NCBI RefSeq assembly: GCF_001949145.1
Contig: NW_019091355.1
Location: 5,674,699-5,738,698 of the forward strand
Length of the DNA: 64,000 nucleotides
Direction: 5' to 3'
Source: Acanthaster planci
Taxonomy: Eukaryota > Echinodermata > Asteroidea > Valvatida > Acanthasteridae
A program made the translations under genes and the position numbers. The notes below the pieces were generated by a model. The model was not told the origin of the DNA. It did not search any database and worked only from the letters and a program-made list of their open reading frames with translations. How positions within the stretch are numbered: the first letter of the stretch is position 1; each line of letters starts with the position of its first letter. This document shows positions 24,800 to 36,213 of this stretch, one piece after another.

Positions 24800-26270
24800 G
24801 TTTGTCGTATGCCAGTGCCACCATTTGAATTCCCAGGGTGGTTCTTTGAAAATTCTCCAAAGACGTATAGATAAGATCAAGGAAACTATTTCTGAAATTC
24901 AGCAGTCCGACATCCTAACTGTTAGGAATGTCCACCCCTTTCTTGGTCAGATTGTATCACTGAGTCCAGTCTATGGTAACATAATAACAAGGCTTATGAC
25001 CAGACATTTCCAGATCCTTGTAGCAATTCAGCAGATGAAGTCACATTGGACAGGGTAAACGAACTTTGACTTTCCGAAATCAATTTTTGGAAAGAAAACA
25101 AGTCGAAGCTTGAGATGGATAGTTTGATTGCCTTGGTACAAGGAAGATTTAAAAATTCCTTACTGGGGTCTCCGCAATTCATTGGTTTAGTCTGTGCAAT
25201 CCACATAGATTGCCAACAAACTTAAACGTCTCATTCTTTCTCTTATTTTCTATCATTAGAAAATTTCCTCTCAGCCATTTTGTAAAACTTTCCCGACAGT
25301 CTTCAAGATGTGAACGAGCAAAATTTCAACCATGCTGTACGAGCTAAAGCTCAAGGCACAATAAATAGTTATTTGTACAACTGTAGACAGTTTTTCGAAT
25401 GGTTAAAACAACTGAATGTAAAAATAAGACTCCCAGTTCAGGATGAACACATTGCTGCATATCTTGTTCACAAGAAAACTTCTGCTAAATTCGACAGTCT
25501 AATAACCACAACATCGGCTGCTGCGATAAAATGGATACATTATCTGGTCGATGCGAAACCCAACCCGGTTGACTCACCAATAGTACAGCAGATTATGTTA
25601 GCAGCAGACGTCAACTCTACAAACCCACAGTGCAAAAAGAACCCGTCTCTCTTGAAACAGTTAAAAGGGTTGTGGACAAATTGGGTAGTCCGAACAATAA
25701 GTTGTTTGACCTCAGAATAGCTTGTTACATATCACTAAAATGTCCCCTGTTTTCAGACATGATGGAATGGCTTTAACTAAAAGCCAATCACATTTCTCAA
25801 TTGCAGGGTGGAAATGTGTTTTCAGTTTTTTCCCAGGTCCAAAACTGATATTTTTAGACGGTTCAACAACGGTTATCTCTGACACGAACAGTGAGTACTC
25901 TCCAGTCTCCATTTTGAAGTTGTTCTTGTTTAAGTGTGACACTAAAATAGGAGATGCTTCCATATTCACAGCACTCTCTTACCGTCCCAAACAGAAAGCG
26001 CATGTTCCTTTGAAGAACAGGCCACTAATAGTTACACAAGGTGCAGAGAGCTGTTCTTAGATACATTGAAAGAGGCCCCAAAATATATGGCTTGCACAGT
26101 TTAAGGTCAGCTGGAGCATCGCATTTGGCTTACAGAGGTTTCAGAACAGCTAATTATGCTGCGTGGAAGATGAGAAAACGAGCACAGCCAAAAACGGATA
26201 TGTTAAAACAGATTTGGAAACAATGTTAGAAGTCTCGTCTAATTTGAATAATGACTAAACAATTATTCTT
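24800..26270 (+). mobile_element. DIRS-type retrotransposon fragment (RT/RNase H end + tyrosine recombinase)
   Basis: The plus-strand fragment starts with the tail of a DIRS-like reverse transcriptase/RNase H region (RRIDKIKETISEIQ ... VHPFLGQIVSLSPVYGNIIT ... LMTRHFQI). EINFWKENKSKLEM follows near 25080. Next comes a tyrosine recombinase: an N-terminal SAM-like part near 25310-25600 (TINSYLYNCRQFFEWLKQL), a first catalytic-Arg segment FDLRIACYIS near 25700, and the HxxR block HSLRSAGASHLAY near 26097-26130. After a frameshift it ends KNGYVKTDLETMLEVSSNL near 26190-26250. Stops and shifts show it is dead. It lies between GST-C and GST-B, antisense to both. A Crypton origin is less likely because RT-like sequence precedes the recombinase. 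Confidence 0.8.
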
Positions 26271-27032
26271 CCGCAAGAGAATTGCTCCATGCTTATGAAT
26301 AATTAGAAATTTGTAAACTAAATATACGCTCCATCTGAGCTTCTAATTATAGACTAACTATTCTTTAATGTCAACAACACTGACGGGGATCATAAAACGA
26401 GTGAAGACTTCCTTTTATGATAATATTATGTTGTACTGCATACACCTCGGTTCCACTTTATTTTATCAAGTGTACATTTGGCAACCTGCTTTAACAATTC
26501 TACTTCACAAATCACTCGTACTTACGATCTTTTAATGCGTGTTTGCTTGTCGGTATCAAATCCTACTTCCATAAACTTTCCTGTTTCTTTTTGGAATCGG
26601 TTATTGATTAGAGAAAAGAAAACTGGTGCGACAGCTGACGACAAGCGTTCATAATTTGCCTTGTTTCTGCTAGCAAATTTAAATGCCTTTTTTTACTTTC
26701 TTGAACTCACGCTTGTTGTGAAAATGAAAAAGAGCGACGGGTGTCAGTCAATTCAGTCTTTTCAATGGATCTAAAGACGTATTATAACTTTGAGAAAAAC
26801 TTGGTTGTCAGTGGAGTTCTACATAATTTAAACTTAAAATTTATGTTATCTTTTTCGTTTCAGGTATTATGTCCCCAATCTGTGCGTCTGCTTCCTTGCA
26901 TTTCCCCAACTCGCTCGAGAATTGTCTGTTTGCCCCTGTATAATAATTGTTTGTACGAATTTATGCGTTTTTAAACAGAGATGGCACGTGACCTTAATTG
27001 ACGTAGATGTAATGCAGGTATTTTTTTCAAAA
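26271..27032. other. Intergenic, 3' side of GST-C
   Basis: About 760 bp between the recombinase remnant and the GST-C stop codon. An AATAAA-type signal read on the minus strand (TTTATT on plus, near 26456) could end the GST-C transcript. No other feature was recognised. Confidence 0.4.
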
Positions 27033-30000
27033 TCAGAACTCTGTGGATTTGCGCTGGGCGAGGTAAGCTGCAATTTTCTCGTCGGAAGCTACACGGGCCT
27101 GCCACGCCTTCAGCTTGGGGTACTTGTCTAGTATTGTGGCATTGTCTCCCTTCACACAGTATTCGAACGCATTGAAAACGCTGATGTCTGCTAAGCTGAT
27201 CTGCCAGTGGAAAGAAATTCAAATAAATATTCATTATGAGTTCCCCGCCACAGTTCTATAATTCTTGAGCTGTGAACATGCGCCAATTGGACACCTCAGT
27301 TCTGAATGATCAACATCTCTTATCCACAAGGTAGAAAACTCACAACTTTACTCACTCCACTTGAGTGAATGCACTCACTTGTCTGTCCAATAGATACAGT
27401 AGTGACAAATGATAAGAAATATTCACCAGCTTAGTAAATAAACCATGCACTCCAGACAAACATTCTTTCCCAGTCCCACCTTGTCACCGACGAAGAAGCC
27501 ATCTCCACCATTGTTCTTAGCCAACGACCCCTCCAACCTCTCCAGACCAACAGGCAGGGCTTCATCGTACTTCTTTTTAAGTTCAGCCTTTAACCATGAA
27601 ATGAATTGTGAAAAATAGACATAATGGTCTATTTGCTTAAAGCATATTTACCCTAAATTTAACTCTTGTGAAGGTAAAACATGAATTTATATAAACTTCA
27701 TCAGTTACAAAAGTCTTTTTCTGACTTAAAGCTTTCGAGTGTTCCAACATAAGGCCTGAAAGGCTGGTTCTTAGAGGCGAACATGAAAGCAAGGCGAATA
27801 TGATGGCATGTAAAATGCAAAATCTCGCATTTGTTCAATTTTTGCCAATTCGTACCGCAAACATTTGATCTGCCCCCTAATTTGCGTTTGTGTTCGCTTT
27901 TGCATTATCATGGGCCGGCCTTTATGCAGGTAAACAGGTAGGCCCCCCTAATTAAGTCTTCAGGGTGGGATATAATGAGAAAGGGAGCCTAGGGGCGTAG
28001 CTAGCGGTTTCCGGGGAGGGATTGCAAAATGAGGAATCTTTTTCTGGAAACATACCCCATCAATTCATCGGAAAAAGATTTAAAACTTGATTGGAAAGGG
28101 GGGGGGACTGGCAAATGGTCGCAGGGAATGGACACATTGCCCTTGCGTCCTGGATTACGTCATTTGGTCGGGGGCCTCAAAATTTACCACTTATACTGAC
28201 GAAAAAACTTGAATCACAAATATACCAGCGACTCTCTTCGTTTGCAATTCATTTCCTCGATAATAAAATTCAACCAATCTGTCTCCGACAGATTTGTTGT
28301 AATTGTGAATAATGATCCGTGTGGTATGTGGAATGGTGTCTCACCTTTCTCGCTTCGTCTTTTTCGAACATGAATTCGCCAAAGGGCTTCATCATGTCGA
28401 ACACTAGCTCGCCAACAACGTCGATGGCGGCGCCCTCCCAGTTACTGGCACCGTATAGGTCTGCAAGGAGCAGAGACACGCAATAAAGAATATGTTTTCT
28501 ATTATCCAGATTCCTGACATGATCTGATACAAGCTGTACGGCTCTAACAAATGCACGTACATTGTACAGTGTAGTTCATATCCTTAGTCACAATACCGTA
28601 CGCTTTAAAACATTGGGTTTGTACATGGTTATGTATTTTAGGACTGACAAAAACAGATTGCAAAGCTTATAGATTGGATGATTCCATATAAAGCGAAGAT
28701 GGAACGAATTGAAGCTATAGCAGTGACACTTACTGAATTCTTTTGCCAGATAGTAGTTTATGGCCCTAGACTCTGGAAGTACTTTGCCGTCAACTTCAAG
28801 CAATGGGAGACGTCCAAACGGTGTTGCTGTCAAGAGAGACCATTCGAAAGATTTCGTTAAATAATTCGCACAATAAACGCGGTTATTTGCTTAGAGTATG
28901 CTTTCACTGTCCCATACAAGTATTTTCAGACAAAAGGGTTTCAGTGGTGGAGGTTTTTAAATCAATAATTCGCTGATCAATTTCCCTTCGAAATTAAAAA
29001 ATAGCTCGTGGTGCAACTTCACTTAATATTTCGCTCAAGGTTGTTCACAGAACCTGCTTGCTACTTTCTGGAGGGAAGAAAATCCATAAAGTTAGTTTTT
29101 ATTTTCACACGGTTAAGCAATAATTTTCGGTCGCATCATTAATGGCCCCTAAAGAAAAAATACTTTTATCGTTTTTTTCAGTTTACTACAAACTTTCTTC
29201 CAGTAACCAAAACCTTATTGGAGCCAAAACTCGGGGGACGATTTAAGCTGTCGCACTCTGTCTCCATGGATACAGCGTTCAGCGCCAGTGGGATGTTTGT
29301 TGGGATGCATGGCTAATAAGCCGATATTTCCTTGCTGGCAAAAGTAAGAAATAATCGCCACGTTGACTTGAAAGGGAAGAGTTTGCGCATTCATTGCGAT
29401 TACACAACTGTTTGTTTGCTCTTTAAACACTTGAGAACGTGGCGAAACCTTATGGGTGCAGCTGTAGTCTGGCCGCGGGGCACGCAGCTGTATAAAAAAA
29501 GAACACTGGATTGGCCATGGAGATATTAAAAGCATGATTTGCATGAGAGAAACAGAGCATGCGCAAAAAAACTAAAGATTGGGGTGAGAATGGGGCTGAA
29601 AACCTGGTGATCTGGGTTCATGCACGCTTGCAGTGACATATGGTGATTGTCTGGGAGTAAGAGATTTATACCGCAACATTTATTTCAGCTACACCCCCTC
29701 TATCTCGTGAATCATTTCTCCCAACACGTGTTATTTCAAAACAACGTTTACCTTCAAAACTTGTGCACCCATAATAATACAGCTTATCCCATCTGCACAT
29801 AAATCCTTACGGTCAACTTAATACGGTCATATCCCATTCCGTTTATTGTTCTTTGTGTGTGGTTGGGAGTATTCCGGTGTAGAAGAATTTTGAAGTTTTC
29901 TCTTCAAATGTCTGTCGACTCAATGACGCATTAAGGACTTCTGTCTCTAAACTGTTCCAGCTCTCGCATAGTTAGTTCCGGGTGAGATCTCCCATCAATT

Positions 30001-30428
30001 AAAAAAGTCTATCAAAGATGTTGACTCTTAAAATACCCGTGTGTAACTTACCTCGAGCAACTCAAGCCTTAATGCTCATGTCATCTGGAAATTCACGATT
30101 TTCAGATACCAAACAGGAAGGGCTTCACTATACACAAGTGCATGAGTAACTCACCTCAAAAGATGGGCTTCATCAACAATCTCAAAAAGGGCAGTGACGG
30201 ATAGTGGTCAAACTCGGTCTTTTTAGTGACTGGGCCAATTTTTGAAAATGTTTCCATTTTCTTTGGACTCCATGTGCTTTTCAATCCAGACTTACTTGGC
30301 TTGATTGCTGGCCATTCCTTTTGCTGGAGTCTGACGTCTTCAAATTCCTGCCCGGCGATCACAAACAGCATACGGGCTGATTCTGCTAGGCCACGGATGT
30401 CAAAGTAGGTGAGCTTGTACTTGGGCAT
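27033..30428 (-). CDS. Sigma-class glutathione S-transferase C (HPGDS-like, Leu14 variant), 5 exons
   Basis: Cytosolic sigma-class GST. Coding exons: 30296-30428, 28734-28826, 28345-28460, 27480-27587, 27033-27200. Introns are GT-AG, phases 1,1,0,0. The frame is 205 residues and unbroken. It begins [16 protein letters not shown]: Tyr8 is kept but position 14 is Leu, where Arg is usual (compare GRAE in copies A and B). Trp39 is in KEWP. TPFGRLPLLEVDGKV leads to PESRAI, so the glutathione-binding Gln is Glu here. The C-domain starts LYGASNWEGAAIDVVGEL, contains [10 protein letters not shown] and ends AQRKSTEF. An in-frame ATG at 30549-30551 would add 41 residues. I prefer the MPKYK start because it aligns with all family members. 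Fold and family are firm; altered activity is an inference from the two substitutions. Confidence 0.94.
27991..28180. repeat. Degenerate AGGGGCGTAGCTAG element in GST-C intron 3
   Basis: The terminal word AGGGGCGTAGCTAGCGG is followed by G-rich sequence, including a poly-G run near 28100. It resembles the CAGTGGCGTAGCTA end of short DNA transposons also seen near 1892 and (inverted) near 39889. The far end was not resolved. Confidence 0.35.
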
Positions 30429-33400
30429 GATGAAAAAGACGTAACTTGGGCTTGGCGGAAGGAAGGGACCTGTTGCACACTGATTGCAACATGAAATGTG
30501 CTCCCCAGTCTTGAAATTCAGAAGTGTTGAGCCGCTCCCTTTTTTGGTCACGTGATGTTATTTAGTATACATGTATATTTACACGCGCACTGCTCCACCC
30601 ACGTAAAGCATTTGCTTGTTTGCTCTGGGATTATATCATTGATTATGCGAAGGCTAGTTGGGCTCATTTGTGAGTGTTAAGAAAGGCAGCTGAAGCCAGC
30701 GCCATGCAGTAAGCCGGCTGGTTCAAACATGATGGAGCTCTAACCAAACAACTTGTCCCTTTTTTTCCTACAGTTTGTGTGTAGGGTATGTTTTAGCACG
30801 GGACCTGCACCTTATCTTCCAATATCAGTAGTGATTTCCATCCGAAATTTCAAACCGAGCATGTGATCAGCGTGCCACCTGGCCACTCTCCTAGCTCAGC
30901 ACCCGCGCGTATGTTCATCTAGCACTGCCGGTGTATCAGTTTTAGTTAATACGTGGAATAGAATGGGGCGGTGCATGACAGGGGTAGCCATAATCCGGTC
31001 TGTGTTCCTTCCTCCATGCTGCTACCAACGGCTTCGAATTTTGATCAAAAGAGGCAGCGATGAAGAGCCGTACTAGCCAGTTGTTCGATACTTGTGCATG
31101 CCATAGTCTCATGTGGAGACGCCGCACTGCTGTTGCCAACATGGAGTGCAACATAAAGTGTTAAAAATATTTCTTTTAAGGGTTTTCCTGAAGATATACC
31201 CCACATATATATTTACAATGGACGTTTGTAATCGAACATGCATGATAAAGGAGTGCAAACGTTTTTTAAAGAGATATGGAGCCATTTCATGCAACATCGT
31301 CATTAGGAGCGACTATCGATCCTTGACATATCATAAACTGATTTTTTATCGACATCATTAAACCTTACCACATTCTACACTATTCGAATATCAACTGGAC
31401 TTTCGGTTTGGCAATGAATTACTGTGACAGAATAAAATCACAGCAAACCTGATTTTTAAGTTCGTGAATCTGGCTTTAAGAAATTTTTGCAAGATAATGA
31501 CTTTCAGGATGGCGGTTTAGTTCAACACTGGCTCCATATTTATGTGTTTCATATTCTTGTGAAAACCCTGGTTGCCAGAATATCATGATTTTTTTTAAAA
31601 CGAAGACAGGAAATAAACGAATATTCACTGCTCGAAAACTCTACTGCATATTTGATTACGTAAGATTATTAACTAATGAAATAATCCATCCAACGTCTCG
31701 TTTCCATCACAAAAGCTCACCGGCGTTCCAGTGTACGATCCTAAACAGTAGACCTTTTTACTAATAAACGCATGTACGCATGTGCACAAATGACCTTCAT
31801 GGCGGCAAGAAGTGTGAGCGGGCCATTGAAAATGTACTGAGTGTGACTTCGATGATCATTTTCTCTCAGGTATTCTGACTTATTTCAGTTTTTTCTTCTG
31901 AAAATCCCATTAAATCGTTTTTGCTCTTAGTTTGTAACATATCCTTGTTTTTTCTCCTGTCTGTACTGTGCCTCTCCTTCATCTAGTACTGCGCATGCGC
32001 TGACTGTACGGCGTGTAAAGCTTGACTTTTTTGATGATTTTCCTTGGACTCTCACAATCTCTCCGGTAAGCTAGCGTTCCTGTGTATTGCAGCCGGTGTC
32101 AAAGTAGGCTTGAATCTAGTCGGACTTATCCTGCTCTTCCCAGTCAGCCATCCCTTCAATTCGCTCTTTGCACGCTGCAGCCACGAAGAAAAGTCTACAG
32201 CCAGTCCGCGTCATTTTCGAATTCTACACGACTGGTGAAAGGACCATCAATTTCATTTACAAACACGCCCTCTTTTGTTCCGCGCGGATAGACTCGTTCA
32301 TTATAATACAGGTATGAGCGATGGAAAAAGAAGTCCGGCAATATGACTGCCTGCTGCCACTTGGTGATGAGCTCATTTGCTGTGTACAAACAGTTGGCAG
32401 ATTAGTCTAGACTGGCTCCCGTCCCGTTACGTAGTCTCCAGACGTCTTACAAACGTCTTCTGAACGTATGGCAAGGAAGGTGTAATTATCATATATGGGC
32501 GTGGTTAACTGCATGCTCGATCAATTTAGTGGACAGTAAGAAACTTAAGCGCTAAGGTAAATGTCGGCCTTTACTTTCCTATTATAAAAACATCCTCCAA
32601 CCAACTAATTCCCCACCAAGAAAAAATACTACACGTAGCCTATAACCCTCAGCTTGTAGGTTCTAAATATAACGCTCTTTTAACAGAGCTACCATGCGAA
32701 TCGGCCAAAAACGCAATTTTATTATGCCTTATTCTTAAAAGGTTGTGCACCCCATCATCGATAATTGTCCCCTACCTTCCTAAACGAAAAACGCATGGGC
32801 AACGGATACGCTCATTTTATTACACTTACCCCTAACCTTCCAAGGAAAACAATTACGCCGTAGGGACCGGTAGCGGGCAATGAATCCGACAGAATCCTGC
32901 CGGGTGTATGTAAATGAGGAAACATGGCAGCTCAATGTAGCGTTCAAGCAGAAGCTGATGGCATATTTTGCTTTTTCCTCTTCGTTACTGATATCGATAT
33001 GTCCATATTTTTTCATAGTTAAACAGATATCATCCCAACACATTGAGTGTAAATTTGCTATTTCCAGACGGACTGAAATGGTATTGAAATGAAGAGAAAT
33101 GAAGAGAGGTCATTAATTTCAAAATTTCACAACGTGGAGTTATTATTTATATCTCACGGCGATTATTACAACATTGCCCTCACATTTCACACCAGTTTCA
33201 GTTCAGGGATGAGTGTATTTGGTTCAGAACGTATTGCACTTCTTTTGCTGCCTTAAAACCACTCTATGAAGGCAGGAAAATGCAAACAAGCAAATTGATT
33301 CGTTGCCGTAAATCATAATTAATCCCTCGATGTTCATTTGGAAAAGAAAATTGATATTTTGAAAAAGCACAGCACAGCTTTAAATGGACCAGGTAATGGA

Positions 33401-35880
33401 AACATTTTACTAAAATCCTTGAAAAAATGCACCGTGGTGTTTTAATTAACCTCATTTGCAATTTTGGATCTATTTTATCTGTATTTTGGGATCTCCTTGG
33501 TTTTTATGCCAATATGAAATGGCACATTCATGAGAAAAAATGTGGTGTAATCCGAGGCACCGAACCTCAATTATCGCATTGATATTTTGTGTATAAAAGC
33601 ATTGCTAGATTTTTACGCGTAGCTGTCAAAAAATTTGTTTCCTATGTATATTGCAAATAAGTCAAAAACTAACCTTTTCTCGGGAACGTTTTCAAAAAGC
33701 AAATTTAGGGTTCAAAATTTGAACATGAAAACATACCTACTGGACAGTGTTTTCCCATCACTGATTACACTAACAGCGCCCTCACTTGTTTAGAAAAGGT
33801 TGGTCCATTTAGAATGTTGAAAAAACAAAGGCCCCTAAGTGAACTGCTACTCCGAACAAATTTCCGTTTTCATGCATTAAAGAAAAGTTTAAGCATACAC
33901 AAAAGGTGATTCCAAGCAAAATTCATGGCATTGTTCCTTTAATAATGACTGAGTCCACAAATGCTTTCTCATCAGTTAAGAAACCAACCAAGAAGACTCC
34001 AGTCACACAAAACCTTATTTTTTGTCTCAATTTTATAGAAATCTCTACCATGCCCCTTGACAAAAGTAATTTTTTTTTTCAAAATAGCTTGAATTAAAGT
34101 TTGGCTTTAAGGGGTTACTCTGTTGCCATAGTCAACTAAAGTTTTAAGTTAATTATAAAATAAACACATTCAGAAACTGATGAGCGGTCTCACAAAAGTA
34201 GCACTTTAAACTTTAAAACTTCATTTTACAAGAATAAAAGAATCAGGAACTCTGAATTATTGAAATATACATCTTCAAAATGAATAATTCTACATTCACT
34301 TGTAAGAATAAAGTTCTACGTTTGTAACAGTTTGGATTATCGTTTTACATTGGAAACAAAATCTCAATTGAGTTATGAATCTTTGATTCAATATTCAAAT
34401 CAACCTATAAGACAAGACCGTCAAAAAGAGAGCTCCATTTTACATGATAGTTTGCGATGTTTTGACCTCAAAGTGAATGTGCACACTGAGATCAACAAAA
34501 GCAGTTTCATCTTCCCAAAGTGTGCACATAATTTACAGCCTTCACTTCTGCAATTATGTCAGTAAGCATTGATGCTGACACAAGGCCAGTTCATACTTCA
34601 GGCGAAAATGATCAGCAAGACAAATTTGACGTCACAAAACTTTTGCAGCATTATGCTCAAGGTGAAAGGTGTTCAATTTCTCCAAAGTCGCAGCATGAAC
34701 ACTGGATTTTGATATCACAAAATCAGTATGAACCAGCCTACAGGGGGGCAAATTGTTTGAGGTAATTGCTGATCCAATATCACTATGGAGTGCCCAATGT
34801 GTACAATAATGGCAAAGATTGCTTCTAAAGCCAAAAAGACCAAATTGAGATCCAAAGGCCTCGTTGAGTATTAACAAGACACCTGAACAGCACATTCAAA
34901 TGAAAACATTTAGAACACATATTTCAAATGTAGATTTCCCAGTTGAATATCATTAACCTGACTCAGACATTTATATTTTCAGACTGATTCAGTCTTCTAA
35001 AAGTATTGATGTATCAAGGATTAAATCTAAATACTAAGAATCGAACAAACTTGACTTTCTTGATTAAATCTATGTACATTTAAAATTTCTTTACAATAAA
35101 AAAGATTGACAATACCTGACTTACTGCTATTCATAAACGACGTCCAATCTTGGATAGTCTTTCATTAGTAAGACCACTGATAATGACACATTGACTCAAA
35201 CCTCATGACTCAAATCCACACCCTTGATTTGATGGCATACTTAAACCCAGAATGTCCCAGGCAAGTGCCTGGTGGATTTTCTTGCTTTATGAGGATATCA
35301 CACCTCTTGCTAGAGAACAAACCTAGACTTGATTCAAGACCATCCAGCAGATAGCACTGCTGAAGAGATTACAACGATGTGGACCTTAATTTTGACCTGA
35401 GACAATCACCTCAGTTGTTGTCCATCACAGTTTCCTATCAATGAATTGGGGATAAGCAAACTGGATCTATATGTATCTTGCATCAAGGCTCATATTTCAT
35501 TGACTGTTTCAAGGCTCAATTAGCAGCACCTCCAGAATCATGATGTATTACTTTGCCAAGTTACAAAAATTCCACATCAATACTTCTTGGAACAGTGTGA
35601 TAAAACCATTTTACACATTCTTTATTGTATCTGGGACTGCATATTTTGGGTATTGTATCAAAAGAGGGTCCTATCCAAAGTTATGTGCCTAGTCAATGGG
35701 TTCTCAGCCCAGTAAGTGAAAACTGGGCTTTCCATTAGGAACAGTGTTGTACCAGGCAGTGCTGTAATGTTAATCTATTGCACAGCACTTCACTTCAGCC
35801 CAGCACAACTGCAAAGGTCATGTCATCAACAGGTCAACTGCTAAACCAGTGCGTGGTATCTATGAATACAATTAGTTTTG
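30429..35880. other. Intergenic GST-D / GST-C, promoter side of GST-C
   Basis: 5.4 kb without a recognised gene. Close to the GST-C start are a TATA-like word (minus-strand AAATATAC, about 145 bp upstream) and a CACGTG E-box near 30549. Both are weak regulatory candidates. The remainder is A/T-rich with scattered short open frames on both strands. One of these (32195-32389, minus) looks somewhat protein-like and is listed separately. Confidence 0.5.
32195..32380 (-). other. Possible orphan coding fragment, unidentified
   Basis: A minus-strand open frame of about 64 codons, with TANELITKWQQAVILPDF and FHRSYLYYNERVYPRGTK, then a stop at 32195. A CAG precedes it near 32371 and could act as a splice acceptor. 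The residue mix (aromatic, charged, few low-complexity stretches) is more protein-like than neighbouring frames. I do not recognise the family. It may be the last exon of an unknown gene, a transposon scrap or chance. Confidence 0.2.
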
Positions 35881-36169
35881 ACCAAAGATCGTATAGCGCC
35901 GCAAACGGCGCAAGATGGCGAACTTCACCGTAAATACACGTAAAACGTTGTAATTGCATAGGCGCCATTTGAGCAAGCGGTACGCCTGCGCAATGCACAT
36001 TAATGCAAAGGCGCAGGTGCCGCGGAAGGCATGTGCACCAAGTGAGCCTGCGCCCAAGCATTACCGTAAACTGCGCAGGTGTATCGCTTGCTCAAATGGC
36101 GCCCATGGTAATTACATCTTTTGGGTAGAGTTATCCATCTTGCGCCTTCGGTGCTATACGATCTTTGGT
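35881..36169. repeat. 290-bp palindromic MITE at the 3' end of GST-D
   Basis: The ends ACCAAAGATCGTATAG and CTATACGATCTTTGGT are exact inverted copies. The inversion continues inward through GGCGCAAGATGG, TGTAATT and GGCGCCATTTGAGCAAGCG to a centre near 36020, with mismatches. No reading frame is conserved; apparent open frames on both strands mirror each other. The right end lies 45 bp from the GST-D stop codon (36214-36216), so it is probably transcribed in that gene's 3' untranslated region. No target-site duplication was resolved. Confidence 0.8.
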
Positions 36170-36213
36170 TCTGACATTCAAAATCTTGCTGAGCTTTTGA
36201 AACTGGCACCTCT

